Assembly (NCBI RefSeq): GCF_002155965.1
Contig: NZ_MUMH01000015.1
Span: forward strand, 85,271 to 149,270
From: Allokutzneria sp. NRRL B-24872
GTDB taxonomy: Bacteria > Actinomycetota > Actinomycetes > Mycobacteriales > Pseudonocardiaceae
DNA length: 64,000 nt
Direction of reading: 5' to 3'
Shown here: positions 1 through 8,232 of the stretch, in pieces
Layout of the letters: the number at the start of each line of letters is the position of its first letter
How positions within the stretch are numbered: the stretch's first letter is position 1
Position numbers and translations under genes: made by a program
The notes under the pieces: generated by a model
What the model saw: the letters and a program-made list of their open reading frames with translations, nothing else
Told to the model about the DNA's origin: nothing
The model's database searches: none

Positions 1-28
1 GCGCGGCTTCGCGCGAGCGCGACGAGCA

Positions 29-322
29 TCACGACCAGCGACGCGTCGGCCCCCGCCGAGACCGTGCCGACCAGCAGCCCTGGTGCCAGTGGCGGCGGTC
101 CGCGCTCGACCCGTGCTCGTCGGCGGGCCAGGCCACGACGTGCGGCGTTCCCGGAACGATCTCGTGATCGCAGCCCGGGCAGCGGTAGTGCTTCGTCGCC
201 TGTGAGCCCGCCACGGTGCGCACCTGCCAGTCCCCGTCCGGTCCGCTCTCCGTGCGCGCCCAGCCGACACCGCCCCCGAGTCCTCGGTCGGGGCCTTTGT
301 CGCGACGGTTGTGGCGGGGCAC
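29..322 (-). CDS. Conserved actinobacterial protein with CxxC/HxHxxC zinc-ribbon-like motif
   Basis: A 97-residue protein of unknown role. A basic N-terminus is followed by a glycine-rich stretch and a putative metal site: CPGC at about residues 48-51 and HWHQGC at about 78-83, the arrangement expected of a small zinc-binding module. Short proteins of this kind are conserved in actinomycetes, where they are sometimes labelled ATP/GTP-binding, but no nucleotide-binding motif is visible here. I chose the GTG at 322 because it gives the usual short basic start (VPRHNRR); an in-frame GTG at 343 would add seven residues. Neither has a good ribosome binding site. It is transcribed away from the secreted-protein gene at 432. 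Bases 1-28 beyond its stop show no recognisable gene. Confidence 0.7.
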   Translation of the reverse strand: MPRHNRRDKGPDRGLGGGVGWARTESGPDGDWQVRTVAGSQATKHYRCPGCDHEIVPGTPHVVAWPADEHGSSADRRHWHQGCWSARSRRGPTRRWS

Positions 323-431
323 GGCGAAGACCCTAGCTCTCACGGGGGATCGAGATCATTCGCTGGTGGGAGCCGCGGCCGCGTGCTGGCGAGCAGGGTT
401 GGTGCTACCGACAACACGAGGGGGAGCACCC

Positions 432-953
432 ATGAAGCTCGTCGCAGGCGCACTCACCATCATGCTGGCATCCGTGGTGACCGCGAGCGCCGCATCGGCG
501 GCACCGGCCGAGCCGGAGGGCAGCCTGGTCGGCTCGGCGGGCGGCAAGCTGCCCAAGTCCTTCGGCCCGCTCGGCGGGGACCCGGTGCGCTTCACCGTGG
601 ACGCGAAGGGCCCCGCCGGTGGCGGTGGCGGCACGTTCCACGTCGTGCACACCAAGCCCGACGGCACGGCGCACGCCGAGTTCTCCGGCAAGGTCGACTG
701 CCTCATCGCCGCGCACGGCCAGGCCGTGATGACCGGGATCGTGGAGCGCGAGGCGCTGCCCGGTCTGCCGCCGGGGAGCACGATCATCGGCAAGCGCATC
801 GGCCTGTCCGTCGCCGACCAGGGCAGGCGCGGCGATCGCATCGGCTGGAGCTGGGCAACCGGCGGCTTCGAGCAGAGCACCCTGCGGTGCACCAGCACCG
901 TGCCCTTCTTCACCACCACGCACGGCGACTACAAGATCCGCTCCACGTTCTGA
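432..953 (+). CDS. Secreted protein of unknown function
   Basis: A 173-residue exported protein. The first ~25 residues form a Sec signal peptide: one Lys, a hydrophobic run, then an Ala-rich end (ASAASAAPA) that is a likely signal peptidase I site, with no lipobox Cys. The mature part has a Gly-rich loop (GGGGG near residue 60), two cysteines (in KVDCLIA and TLRCTS) that could form a disulfide, and no recognisable catalytic motif. The ATG at 432 follows a GGGGAG ribosome binding site. An upstream in-frame start would bury the signal peptide, so it was rejected. No function can be assigned. Confidence 0.8.
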   Translation: MKLVAGALTIMLASVVTASAASAAPAEPEGSLVGSAGGKLPKSFGPLGGDPVRFTVDAKGPAGGGGGTFHVVHTKPDGTAHAEFSGKVDCLIAAHGQAVMTGIVEREALPGLPPGSTIIGKRIGLSVADQGRRGDRIGWSWATGGFEQSTLRCTSTVPFFTTTHGDYKIRSTF

Positions 954-962
954 CCCACCACT

Positions 963-985
963 CGCCAATGCCGCGTTTGGTCCGT
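963..985. repeat. 23-bp dispersed repeat, copy 1 (identical copy at 41198)
   Basis: The 23 bases beginning CGCCAATGCCGCG are present without a mismatch at 41198-41220. Both copies lie just 3' of a stop codon (10 and 19 bases) in the same orientation relative to the upstream gene. At this locus the flanking palindromic CTGAAC...TTCAG core found at the second copy is absent. It is probably a remnant or variant of a dispersed intergenic element, possibly acting in transcript 3' ends. Confidence 0.7.
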
Positions 986-1018
986 AACGTCTGGCGTTTG
1001 CCGGGGTGAGGAGGCTGC

Positions 1019-1603
1019 GTGGTTCGGGAACAAGCGGGGCAGGTGCTCGCGGCGAACCTGCGCGCGCTGCGGGAGCAACGCGGCCTGTCGCTGTCCGAGC
1101 TGGCGCGGCGCTCCGAGATCGCCAAGGGCACGCTCTCGCAGTTGGAGTCCGGCACCGGCAACCCCACGATCGAGACGGTGTTCAGTTTGTCGAACGCTCT
1201 CGACGTCCCGGTGTCCTCGTTGCTGACCGAGCGCGTCGCGCAGGACGTCGTGCTGATCCGCTCGGCCGGGCTCGACGTGCTGAGCGGGGACGCGGTCGAC
1301 CTCCGCATGCTGCGCCGCGTGGACGTCTCGGAGACAGTGTTCGAGCTGTACGACCAGCGCGTGCGGCCGGGGCACACGCAGCGCTCGAACGGGCACCCTG
1401 GACGCGAGCACACCGTTGTGACGTCGGGCTTTCTCCGCGTCGGCCCGGCGGACGCGCCGTACACGCTCGGCCCCGGCGACTACGTGTGCTTCTCCGCCCA
1501 GCAGCCGCACGTCTACGAAGCTGTCGACGGGCCGGTGACGTCCGTGCTCCTGCTGGAGTACCCGGCGGCAGCTGGACCGGTGCAGTTCGGCGCGCACTGT
1601 TGA
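1019..1603 (+). CDS. XRE-family transcriptional regulator with C-terminal cupin domain
   Basis: A 194-residue regulator. Residues about 9-65 form a helix-turn-helix of the XRE type (RALREQRGLSLSELARRS...AKGTLSQLESG), and residues about 110-190 a small cupin/RmlC-like beta barrel that in this family senses a ligand. The GTG start follows a GAGGAG ribosome binding site at 1010-1015. It lies directly upstream of and in the same direction as the hydroxyproline-type operon, with a palindrome in between (1635-1652), so it most likely controls that operon in response to an amino acid or pathway intermediate. Whether it activates or represses cannot be read from sequence. Confidence 0.9.
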   Translation: MVREQAGQVLAANLRALREQRGLSLSELARRSEIAKGTLSQLESGTGNPTIETVFSLSNALDVPVSSLLTERVAQDVVLIRSAGLDVLSGDAVDLRMLRRVDVSETVFELYDQRVRPGHTQRSNGHPGREHTVVTSGFLRVGPADAPYTLGPGDYVCFSAQQPHVYEAVDGPVTSVLLLEYPAAAGPVQFGAHC

Positions 1604-1634
1604 CCCTCGCCGCGTGAGCTGCCTACGCTCGCTT

Positions 1635-1652
1635 CGTTCACTGAAATGAACG
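1635..1652. promoter_or_regulatory. Palindromic operator candidate upstream of the hydroxyproline operon
   Basis: The perfect dyad CGTTCA-CTGAAA-TGAACG sits between the XRE-cupin regulator stop and the first catabolic gene start, 15 bases before the chosen GTG at 1668. Its position and symmetry suit a dimeric HTH regulator, most simply the product of the gene just upstream. No second copy was seen upstream of the regulator gene itself. Confidence 0.55.
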
Positions 1653-1667
1653 ATGCGCGGAGGCTCC

Positions 1668-2825
1668 GTGACACATCCGGACGTGGTGATCGTCGGTGCC
1701 GGCGTGATCGGCGCCGCGTGTGCCGAGGCGCTGACCGCGTGCGGGGTTTCGGTGCTCGTGCTCGATCGCGGCGCCCCGGCCTCGGGAACCACCGCTTCCG
1801 GTGAGGGCAACGTGCTGGTCTCCGACAAGGAGCCCGGCCCGGAACTCGTGCTCGCGCAGGCATCCCGGCGCCGGTGGCCGACGCTCTTGGCGGAGCTGCA
1901 CGAGGAACTGGGACCCGTCGCCGAGGTCGAGTGGGAGCCCAAGGGCGGCTTGGTCGTGGCCACCACTTCCGTTGCCGCGCAACCATTAGCGGACTTCGCA
2001 GCCGCCCAGCGCGGAGCCCGGGTCGACGCGCGCGCGATCACCGCGAGCGACGCCGCGGACCTCGAACCGCACCTGACCAAGGAGATCGCCGCAGCGGTCC
2101 ACTACCCCGAAGACGCGCAGCTGCAACCAGTTCTCGCGACGATGGCCTTGCTCGCGGCTGTCCGCAAGCGAGGCGGCGAGGTCCGTGGCGATGTCGAAGC
2201 AATCGGCGTCGAACACCACGCTGGAGCCGTCAAAGCCTTGCGCACCAAGCACGGCATCATTCCGTGCAGCGCGGTGATCAACGCATGCGGCCCGTGGTCC
2301 GGCGCGTTCTCGCAAGCCGTGGGCGCGCCCATCGACATCCAGCCACGGCGCGGAGTCGTGCTCGTGACCGCTCCCCTGCCACCGAACACCGTGCGGCACA
2401 AGGTGTATGACGCCGACTACGTGGGCGCGGTGACGAGCGGCGAAGCCGACCTCCAGACGTCAGCGGTCGTGGAGTCCACGCAGGCGGGTACGGTGCTGAT
2501 CGGCTCCAGCAGGCAGCGCGTCGGCTTCGACGACAGCATGCGCGTCGACGTGCTCCGTGAACTCGCGCGCAAGGCAGTTCGCCTCTTCCCGATCCTCGCC
2601 GATGTGCAGATCATGCGGTCATACGGCGGTTTTCGACCCTACGCGCCCGACCACCTCCCGATCATCGGCGAAGATCATCGGCTGTCCGGTCTGTGGCACG
2701 CGACGGGGCACGAGGGCGCGGGCATCGGACTCGCGGCGGCCACCGGCCAGCTCCTCGCTGAGCTGTTCACCGGCCAGGCTCCGCACGTCGACCCGACACC
2801 GTTCCGAGTGGACAGACAGCCATGA
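1668..2825 (+). CDS. FAD-dependent oxidoreductase, D-hydroxyproline / D-amino-acid oxidase type
   Basis: A 385-residue DAO-family flavoprotein. The N-terminus carries the dinucleotide-binding motif VVIVGAGVIG (residues 6-15) and the C-terminus the family GYRPYAPDxxPIIG-like segment (here FRPYAPDHLPIIG) plus the GHEGAGIGLA FAD-closing motif. It is followed by a [2Fe-2S]/flavin partner gene, a DHDPS-like deaminase and a 4-hydroxyproline epimerase, so it most likely is the substrate-oxidising subunit of D-hydroxyproline dehydrogenase. I prefer the GTG at 1668, preceded by GGAGG at 1659-1663, over the ATG at 1653, which lies upstream of that ribosome binding site. It overlaps the next gene by four bases, indicating translational coupling. 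Confidence 0.88.
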   Translation: MTHPDVVIVGAGVIGAACAEALTACGVSVLVLDRGAPASGTTASGEGNVLVSDKEPGPELVLAQASRRRWPTLLAELHEELGPVAEVEWEPKGGLVVATTSVAAQPLADFAAAQRGARVDARAITASDAADLEPHLTKEIAAAVHYPEDAQLQPVLATMALLAAVRKRGGEVRGDVEAIGVEHHAGAVKALRTKHGIIPCSAVINACGPWSGAFSQAVGAPIDIQPRRGVVLVTAPLPPNTVRHKVYDADYVGAVTSGEADLQTSAVVESTQAGTVLIGSSRQRVGFDDSMRVDVLRELARKAVRLFPILADVQIMRSYGGFRPYAPDHLPIIGEDHRLSGLWHATGHEGAGIGLAAATGQLLAELFTGQAPHVDPTPFRVDRQP

Positions 2826-4216
2826 GCTTCTTCTGCGGTATCGGAGTCTGCCACGGATGCGTCCAGCCTCCGCTCAATGTCCGCGCGTGCCAACACATTC
2901 CCGACGCCACGCCCGCCGCCGTCCCGCGCGCCACGGACATCGTCGTTGTGGGAGCTGGTCCCGCCGGCGTGGCAGCTGCCAAGGCCGCAGTCGCTCACGG
3001 TGCCAGCGTGACGTTGATCGACTCCGCTCCCCTGCTCGGCGGCCAGTACGGACGCCAGGCCATCGACAGCCCGTACGTCGGCGTTCCAGGCGTCCAGCAC
3101 CTGCCGAACACCGTCGTCTGGGCGATCGAGCCCGGCAGGCGGCTGCACCTGCTCAGCGGCCCGCTCGACGCGCCCAACCGCGTGGCCAGCGTGCTCGACG
3201 CTCCACATCTGATCTTGGCAACGGGCGCCTACGACCGAGCGATTCCCTTCCCCGGCTGGGATCTCCTCGGTGTGCACACCGCCGGAGCCGCACAGGCGCT
3301 CGCGAAGGGCAGACGGGAGGCGATCGGCCAACGCGTGCTGATCGCGGGCACCGGGCCGTTCCTCCTGCCCGTCGCGGAGTCGTTGGTGAGCGTCGGCTCT
3401 CGCGTGCTCGGCGTGCTCGAAGCGAACTCGCCGACCCGCTGGGCGCGCGGAGCACTCACCGGGCTGCACAAGATCCCCGAGCTGGCCAGGTACGCCGCCG
3501 TGCTCGCCAAGCACAGAATTCCTTACCGCACGAAGAGAACTGTCATCGCCGCGCACGGGATCGATCGCGTCACCTCGGTCACGACCGCGAAGATCGACGG
3601 AGCCTGGAACGTCGTCCCCGGCTCGGAACAACGCGTCGAGGTGGACGCGGTGTGCGTCGGATTCGGCTTCGTGCCTCAGCTCGACCTCGCCGTCGCATCG
3701 GGATGCCTTGTGTACAAGGGGTTCGTGCGGGTCGACAGCGCCCAGCGGACCTCGGTCGCGGGCGTGCTCGCCGCCGGGGAGATCACGGGCGTCGGCGGGG
3801 CGGATCTCGCGGCGGCGGAGGGCGAGATCGCCGGAATCACCGCCGCTGGGGGACGTGTTCCCCGGGCAGCACTCCGCAGAGTCCACAAAGGACGGATGTT
3901 CGCCGAAGCGTTGGCGCGGGCCCATCCGGTGCGGCCCGGCTGGCGGAGCTGGCTCACCCCGAACACGATCATCTGCCGCTGCGAACGCGTCGTCCACGAC
4001 ACGCTGCGCCAAGCCGTCGACCTGCGAGGAGCAGCGGACTCGCGCACGCTCAAGCTGACCAGCCGCGTGGGCCTCGGCCGGTGCCAGGGGCGGATGTGCG
4101 GGCGCGCGGTCGCTGAGCTGACCGGCATTCCCGATGTCGTCCGCCGCCCGATCGCCGCCCCCGTCCGACTCGGCGAACTCAGCAAGGAGAACCGGCATGA
4201 CCCAGGAACGGCTTGA
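2822..4216 (+). CDS. FAD/NAD(P)-binding oxidoreductase subunit with N-terminal [2Fe-2S] cysteine cluster
   Basis: A 464-residue partner of the preceding oxidase, resembling the HcnA+HcnB / OoxA-type subunits. Residues 5-23 hold a ferredoxin cysteine pattern (C5, C10, C13, C23), but the beta-grasp half that normally precedes it is absent: the protein begins with MSFFCGIGVC. From residue ~38 a pyridine-nucleotide-disulfide oxidoreductase fold follows with VVVGAGPAG, and a second Rossmann motif AGTGPF near 175. The C-terminus has a BFD-like [2Fe-2S] domain (CRCE... GRCQGRMCG). In related clusters the small ferredoxin is usually a separate gene of about 100 codons, so this looks like a fusion with loss of the ferredoxin N-terminus. 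It probably transfers electrons from the oxidase. Confidence 0.85.
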   Translation: MSFFCGIGVCHGCVQPPLNVRACQHIPDATPAAVPRATDIVVVGAGPAGVAAAKAAVAHGASVTLIDSAPLLGGQYGRQAIDSPYVGVPGVQHLPNTVVWAIEPGRRLHLLSGPLDAPNRVASVLDAPHLILATGAYDRAIPFPGWDLLGVHTAGAAQALAKGRREAIGQRVLIAGTGPFLLPVAESLVSVGSRVLGVLEANSPTRWARGALTGLHKIPELARYAAVLAKHRIPYRTKRTVIAAHGIDRVTSVTTAKIDGAWNVVPGSEQRVEVDAVCVGFGFVPQLDLAVASGCLVYKGFVRVDSAQRTSVAGVLAAGEITGVGGADLAAAEGEIAGITAAGGRVPRAALRRVHKGRMFAEALARAHPVRPGWRSWLTPNTIICRCERVVHDTLRQAVDLRGAADSRTLKLTSRVGLGRCQGRMCGRAVAELTGIPDVVRRPIAAPVRLGELSKENRHDPGTA

Positions 4217-5093
4217 CGGCATGATCGTCGCGACCGCGCTGCCCTACGCCGAGGACGCATCGGCCCCGGCCGGGCTGCGCCCCGATCTGGACCGCTACGC
4301 CGACCACTGCCGGTGGTTGGTGGACAACGGCTGTCGCGGTGTCGGCCCGAACGGCTCGCTCGGCGAGTACTCCTCGCTGACCGACTCCGAGCGCAGAGCG
4401 GTGGCCAAGACCGCCGTCGAAGCCGTTGGGGCGGAAGGAGTTGTGGTCGTCGGCGTGCACGGAGTCGGCGCTCACCAGGCTCGGCACTGGGCCGAAGTGG
4501 CGGCCGAGGACGGGGCGGACGGCGTGCTCTGCCTGCCGCCGACGATGTACCGCGCCAACGCCGGGGAAGTGCTCGACCACTTCGAGCAGGTCGCGAGCGT
4601 GGGCCTGCCGGTCATGGTCTACAACAACCCGATCGACACGAAGGTCGACCTCACGCCCGCGCTGCTCGCGGAGATCGCCGCGATCGACAACGTCGTCGCG
4701 GTCAAGGAGTTCAGCGGCGATGTCCGCCGGGTGCTGGAGATCCGCGAGCTGGCACCAGAACTGGCCGTGGTCGCTGGCGCGGACGACGTCGTGCTGGAGT
4801 CCTTGCTGATGGGCGCGACCGGCTGGTTCGCGGGCTTCCCCAACGTCTTCCCCGCCGAATGCGCCGAGCTGTTCTCGCTTGCACAGCAAGGGAAACTCGA
4901 TGAAGCGCGGGCGCTGTACGAGCCGATGGTCGCGGCGTTCCGCTGGGATTCGCGCGTGGAGTTCGTGCAGGCGATCAAGTACGGCTTGGACTTCGTCGGT
5001 CGCTTCGGTGGCCCCTGCCGTCCCCCGCGCGGTCCGCTGAGCGAGGACCACCGCGCACGCCTCGAAGCCGATCTCCGGCGGGCAGTCGCATGA
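4197..5093 (+). CDS. Dihydrodipicolinate synthase family protein, probable 1-pyrroline-4-hydroxy-2-carboxylate deaminase
   Basis: A 298-residue class I aldolase-type TIM barrel. The Schiff-base lysine is K170 in VVAVKEFSGD, the catalytic tyrosine Y142 in VYNNPID, and the substrate-carboxylate loop is GPNGSLGEYSSLT near residue 50. DHDPS-family enzymes found beside hydroxyproline epimerase and D-hydroxyproline oxidase deaminate the cyclic imine product to alpha-ketoglutarate semialdehyde, so this role is inferred from context. The start at 4197 has AAGGAGA at 4184-4190 and overlaps the upstream gene by 20 bases. A longer in-frame ATG at 4134 lies inside the upstream gene and is unlikely. Confidence 0.85.
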   Translation: MTQERLDGMIVATALPYAEDASAPAGLRPDLDRYADHCRWLVDNGCRGVGPNGSLGEYSSLTDSERRAVAKTAVEAVGAEGVVVVGVHGVGAHQARHWAEVAAEDGADGVLCLPPTMYRANAGEVLDHFEQVASVGLPVMVYNNPIDTKVDLTPALLAEIAAIDNVVAVKEFSGDVRRVLEIRELAPELAVVAGADDVVLESLLMGATGWFAGFPNVFPAECAELFSLAQQGKLDEARALYEPMVAAFRWDSRVEFVQAIKYGLDFVGRFGGPCRPPRGPLSEDHRARLEADLRRAVA

Positions 5094-6082
5094 GGTCCTT
5101 CACCGCGATCGACTCGCACACCGAGGGCATGCCGACGCGCGTGATCACCGACGGCGTCGGCCCGATCCCCGGCGACACCATGGCTCAGCGGCGCGAGCAC
5201 TTCATGGCGCACATGGACGACATCCGCCAGCTGCTCGTCAACGAACCGCGCGGGCACGCGGCGATGAGCGGCGCGATCCTGCAACCTCCGACGCGTCCCG
5301 ACGCCGACTGGGGCGTGCTCTACATCGAAGTGTCCGGCTGCTTGCCCATGTGCGGGCACGGAACCATCGGCGTGGCAACGGTTCTCGTGGAGAGCGGCTT
5401 GGTCGAGGTCACCGAGCCGGTCACGCACGTCCGCCTGGACACCCCGGCGGGCTTGGTCGTGGCTGCGGTCGCGGTCTCCGGCGGTCGCGCGAAGCACGTG
5501 ACGATCGAGAACGTGCCCGCATACGCGCACGAGCTGGATGCCCGTGTGGAGGTTCCCGGGCTCGGCGAGGTGCGCTACGACATGGCCTACGGCGGCAACT
5601 TCTACGCGATCCTGCCGCTCGACCAGCTGGGAATCCCTTTCGCGCACGAGAACAAGCACGACATCCTGAGCGCCGGGCTGTCCATTATGGACGCTGTCAA
5701 CGAGCAGCGACGCCCCGTGCACCCGACCGATCCGGCGATCTCCGGCTGCAAGCACGTGCAGTTCACCGCGCCCGGCCGCGACGGCAGCCACTCCCGCAAC
5801 GCCATGGCGATCCACCCCGGTTGGTTCGACCGTTCCCCCTGCGGCACCGGCACGTGCGCCCGAATGGCCCAGCTGCACGCACGCGGCTCGTTGGGGCTCG
5901 GCGAGGACTTCGTCAACGAGTCCTTCATCGGCACGCGCTTCACCGGCCGCCTGACCTCGACGACATCGCTGGGCGCACGGGAGGCCGTCGTGCCCACGGT
6001 CACCGGGCGGGCGTGGATCACCGCGCGCGCCACCTACGTGCTGGAACCCAGCGACCCCTTCCCCCGAGGATTCGTCCTCTGA
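5090..6082 (+). CDS. 4-hydroxyproline 2-epimerase / proline racemase family protein
   Basis: A 330-residue proline-racemase-fold enzyme. Both catalytic cysteines are present: C88 in PMCGHGTIG and C251 in SPCGTGTCAR. This fits a two-base racemase/epimerase rather than trans-3-hydroxyproline dehydratase, where the second position is Thr. Together with the oxidase, its electron-transfer subunit and the DHDPS-like deaminase it forms a trans-4-hydroxy-L-proline to alpha-ketoglutarate-semialdehyde route. It starts within the upstream gene (ATGA overlap), so the four genes form one transcriptional unit. The dehydrogenase needed for the last step is not in this operon. Confidence 0.9.
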   Translation: MRSFTAIDSHTEGMPTRVITDGVGPIPGDTMAQRREHFMAHMDDIRQLLVNEPRGHAAMSGAILQPPTRPDADWGVLYIEVSGCLPMCGHGTIGVATVLVESGLVEVTEPVTHVRLDTPAGLVVAAVAVSGGRAKHVTIENVPAYAHELDARVEVPGLGEVRYDMAYGGNFYAILPLDQLGIPFAHENKHDILSAGLSIMDAVNEQRRPVHPTDPAISGCKHVQFTAPGRDGSHSRNAMAIHPGWFDRSPCGTGTCARMAQLHARGSLGLGEDFVNESFIGTRFTGRLTSTTSLGAREAVVPTVTGRAWITARATYVLEPSDPFPRGFVL

Positions 6083-6140
6083 TCCGGTTACGGTGTGGTT
6101 GCCGCCGAAGAACCGGCGACCGCAGATACACGGAGGTGTC

Positions 6141-7571
6141 ATGAACGCCGAGGAACGCCCCGCACGTCGCGACCCGAGCCGTCTTGTCGACGCTTCGGGC
6201 TTCAGGGAGTTCGTGCGCGACAACTGGGGCCCGGCCGACCGCGACGTCCGCCTGACCCCGGGAGCGCGCGAGGCCGCCGCCGCGCACCGGGACCGGCTCA
6301 GCGCCGAGTTCCCCGGCCTGCGGATCGCCATCGCCTCCGGCCGCGCCCCGGTGCGCTCCAACGACACCGACTTCGACTTCCGGCCCGACAGCGACTTCTC
6401 GTGGCTGACCGGCTGCAACGCCGAGGGCGCCGTGCTCGTCATGCACCCGCACGACGGCGGCCACTCCGCCGAGCTGTTCCTGCGCGAGCCCGCTGGCCCC
6501 GGCGACCCCGACTTCTTCGCCAACGCCCGCGACGGCGAGCTGTGGATCGGCCCGGTCCCCGGCATGAAGGAGTGGTCCGAGGCGCTCGGCCTGCGCTGCC
6601 GCCCGCTGGAGGAACTGCCCGTCGCGCTGCGCGGCAGGCTGCCCGGCGTCATCGCCGCCACCGGCGTCGAACCGATGCTCGACGCGCTGACCACCGTCGG
6701 CCCCGTCCAGGCCGCCGCGCTGCGCCGCACCGTCGCCGAGCTCCGCCGGATCAAGGACGACTGGGAGATCGGCCAGCTCCAGGCCGCCGTCGACGCCACC
6801 GTGCTCGGCTTCGCCGACGTCGCCGGTGAGCTGCCGGCCGCGATCAAGGGCGGCGGCGAGCGCTGGCTCCAGGGCACCTTCGACCGCAGGGCCAGGACCA
6901 GCGGAAACGGCGTCGGCTACGCCTCCATCGTGGCCGCTGGCCCGCACGCGCCCGTGCTGCACTGGGTGCGCGCCGACGGCGGCGTGCCCGACGAGTCGCT
7001 GCTGCTGCTCGACGCGGGCGTGGAGGTCAACACCCTCTACACCGCCGACGTCACGCGGACCTTCCCGGTCAACGGCGAGTTCAGCTCCGCCCAGCGCCAG
7101 GTCTACGACCTCGTGCTCAAGTCGCACGTCGCCGCCATGGCCGAGGTCAAGCCCGGCGCCGACTACCGCGAGTTCCACCGCACCGCCATGCGCGTGCTCG
7201 CCGAGGGCCTGCACGACTGGGGCCTGCTGCCCGTGTCCGTCGACCAGGCGCTCGACCCCGACGGCCAGCAGCACCGCCGCTACATCGTGTGCGGTGTCGG
7301 CCACTTCCTCGGCCTCGACGTGCACGACTGCGCCAACGCGCGCGCCGAGACCTACCACGACGCGTCGCTCGAGGTCGGCATGGCGCTGACCGTGGAGCCC
7401 GGCCTGTACTTCCACCCCAACGACCTCACCGTGCCGCCGGAGCTGCGCGGTATCGGCGTGCGGATCGAGGACGACCTGGTCGTCACTCCGGAGGGCTCGC
7501 GCGTGCTCTCCGACGCCCTGCCGATCGCCACCGACGAGGTCGAGCAGTGGGTGCGCGCCCAACTCCGCTGA
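6141..7571 (+). CDS. M24 metallopeptidase, Xaa-Pro aminopeptidase (aminopeptidase P) type
   Basis: A 476-residue pita-bread peptidase with an N-terminal creatinase-like domain (to about residue 190) and a C-terminal metal domain. All five dinuclear-metal ligands are recognisable: D291, D303 (TADVTRTFP), H388 (GVGHFLGLDVHD), E419 (TVEPGLYF) and E443 (GVRIEDD). Aminopeptidase P removes residues N-terminal to proline, so placement after a hydroxyproline catabolic operon suggests it supplies imino acids from peptides. The ATG at 6141 has a GGAGGT ribosome binding site. The 58-base gap to the upstream gene leaves room for its own promoter. A strong hairpin follows at 7583. Confidence 0.92.
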   Translation: MNAEERPARRDPSRLVDASGFREFVRDNWGPADRDVRLTPGAREAAAAHRDRLSAEFPGLRIAIASGRAPVRSNDTDFDFRPDSDFSWLTGCNAEGAVLVMHPHDGGHSAELFLREPAGPGDPDFFANARDGELWIGPVPGMKEWSEALGLRCRPLEELPVALRGRLPGVIAATGVEPMLDALTTVGPVQAAALRRTVAELRRIKDDWEIGQLQAAVDATVLGFADVAGELPAAIKGGGERWLQGTFDRRARTSGNGVGYASIVAAGPHAPVLHWVRADGGVPDESLLLLDAGVEVNTLYTADVTRTFPVNGEFSSAQRQVYDLVLKSHVAAMAEVKPGADYREFHRTAMRVLAEGLHDWGLLPVSVDQALDPDGQQHRRYIVCGVGHFLGLDVHDCANARAETYHDASLEVGMALTVEPGLYFHPNDLTVPPELRGIGVRIEDDLVVTPEGSRVLSDALPIATDEVEQWVRAQLR

Positions 7572-7582
7572 CCGTGGCTGGC

Positions 7583-7612
7583 GGAGGCCCCGGTCACTCG
7601 GCCGGGGCCTCC
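7583..7612. terminator. Bidirectional hairpin terminator
   Basis: A perfect 11-bp stem, GGAGGCCCCGG pairing with CCGGGGCCTCC, around an 8-base loop. It begins 12 bases after the aminopeptidase stop, and the stop of the convergent minus-strand gene lies in its loop. There is no T-tract, as is usual in high-GC actinomycetes. Confidence 0.75.
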
Positions 7613-8230
7613 AACTCCCGCGCCCAGTCGGCGAAGAACTCCCTCAGGGCAACCACTTCCCCCGGTGGCACCGGAAGCTCTTCGTCCCTCCAGCGAGCGA
7701 GAAACCTGAACATCTCGGCAAGTACCCGCTCGTCGAACCCCTGGTCGGCTTCAGCTGCCAACTGGAGCAAGAGGGGTTTGCCGTAGCGCCGCGCGAGCGC
7801 GAACACATCAGCGAAGTCTCGTGCCTGCGCGCGGTTGAACAACGCGATGACTTTCCGGCCAGCCAGATCCTTCGGATTGAAGCTCGGGCCGATGACGGTG
7901 ACCACAGCTGGCCGGTCCGGTCCGGAGTCGACGGCCAGATCCACAAGAAGGCTCTCGGTGCCCTCGATCTCCAGGCGGATGAACGACGGACCTTCCCGGA
8001 GCCTTCGCGAGGACCAGCACTGCTGCGCTACAGCGCTCTCCAGGGCGTCGCAGGCAGCCTTCACGCTGGACGCACGCGTTGTGAAGAAGTCCAGGTCCGC
8101 TGTCGGACGAGCGATCAGCTCCTGGGTGATCAGGGCGGCCCCGCCAGCCAGAAGAAACCCCCGGGACGCGGGAAGCTCGAAGAACTAATCGTGTGAGGGC
8201 TGTCTGAAACTCGGTCAGCGTGAACGACAT
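7594..8230 (-). pseudogene. AbiEii-like nucleotidyltransferase, frameshifted
   Basis: Read from the ATG at 8230 the protein starts MSFTLTEFQTALTRLV, but homology continues in the next frame with FFELPASRGFLLAGGAAL and RPTADLDFF, the nucleotidyltransferase core of AbiEii/AbiGii-type proteins (GG...A and DLDFF). One extra base near 8185 explains this: the span of 637 bases is three times 212 plus one. The downstream frame stays open to the stop at 7594. The gene begins two bases after the stop of the XRE gene at 8233, so the two formed a toxin-antitoxin-like operon. It could be a decayed toxin or a sequencing error. Without the extra base it would encode about 211 residues. Confidence 0.7.
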
Positions 8231-8232
8231 GG

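Noticed and set aside
1..28. Partial gene at the left edge
   Set aside because: Only 28 bases lie before the first stop codon region, and no frame or motif can be supported.
4619..6877. Minus-strand open frame of ~750 codons opposite the epimerase and peptidase genes
   Set aside because: Antisense to two clearly conserved enzymes. No ribosome binding site or recognisable family.
6141..7571. M24 protein as ectoine hydrolase (DoeA)
   Set aside because: All five metal ligands of aminopeptidase P are present. DoeA-type hydrolases are shorter and belong with ectoine genes; the neighbours here are hydroxyproline genes.
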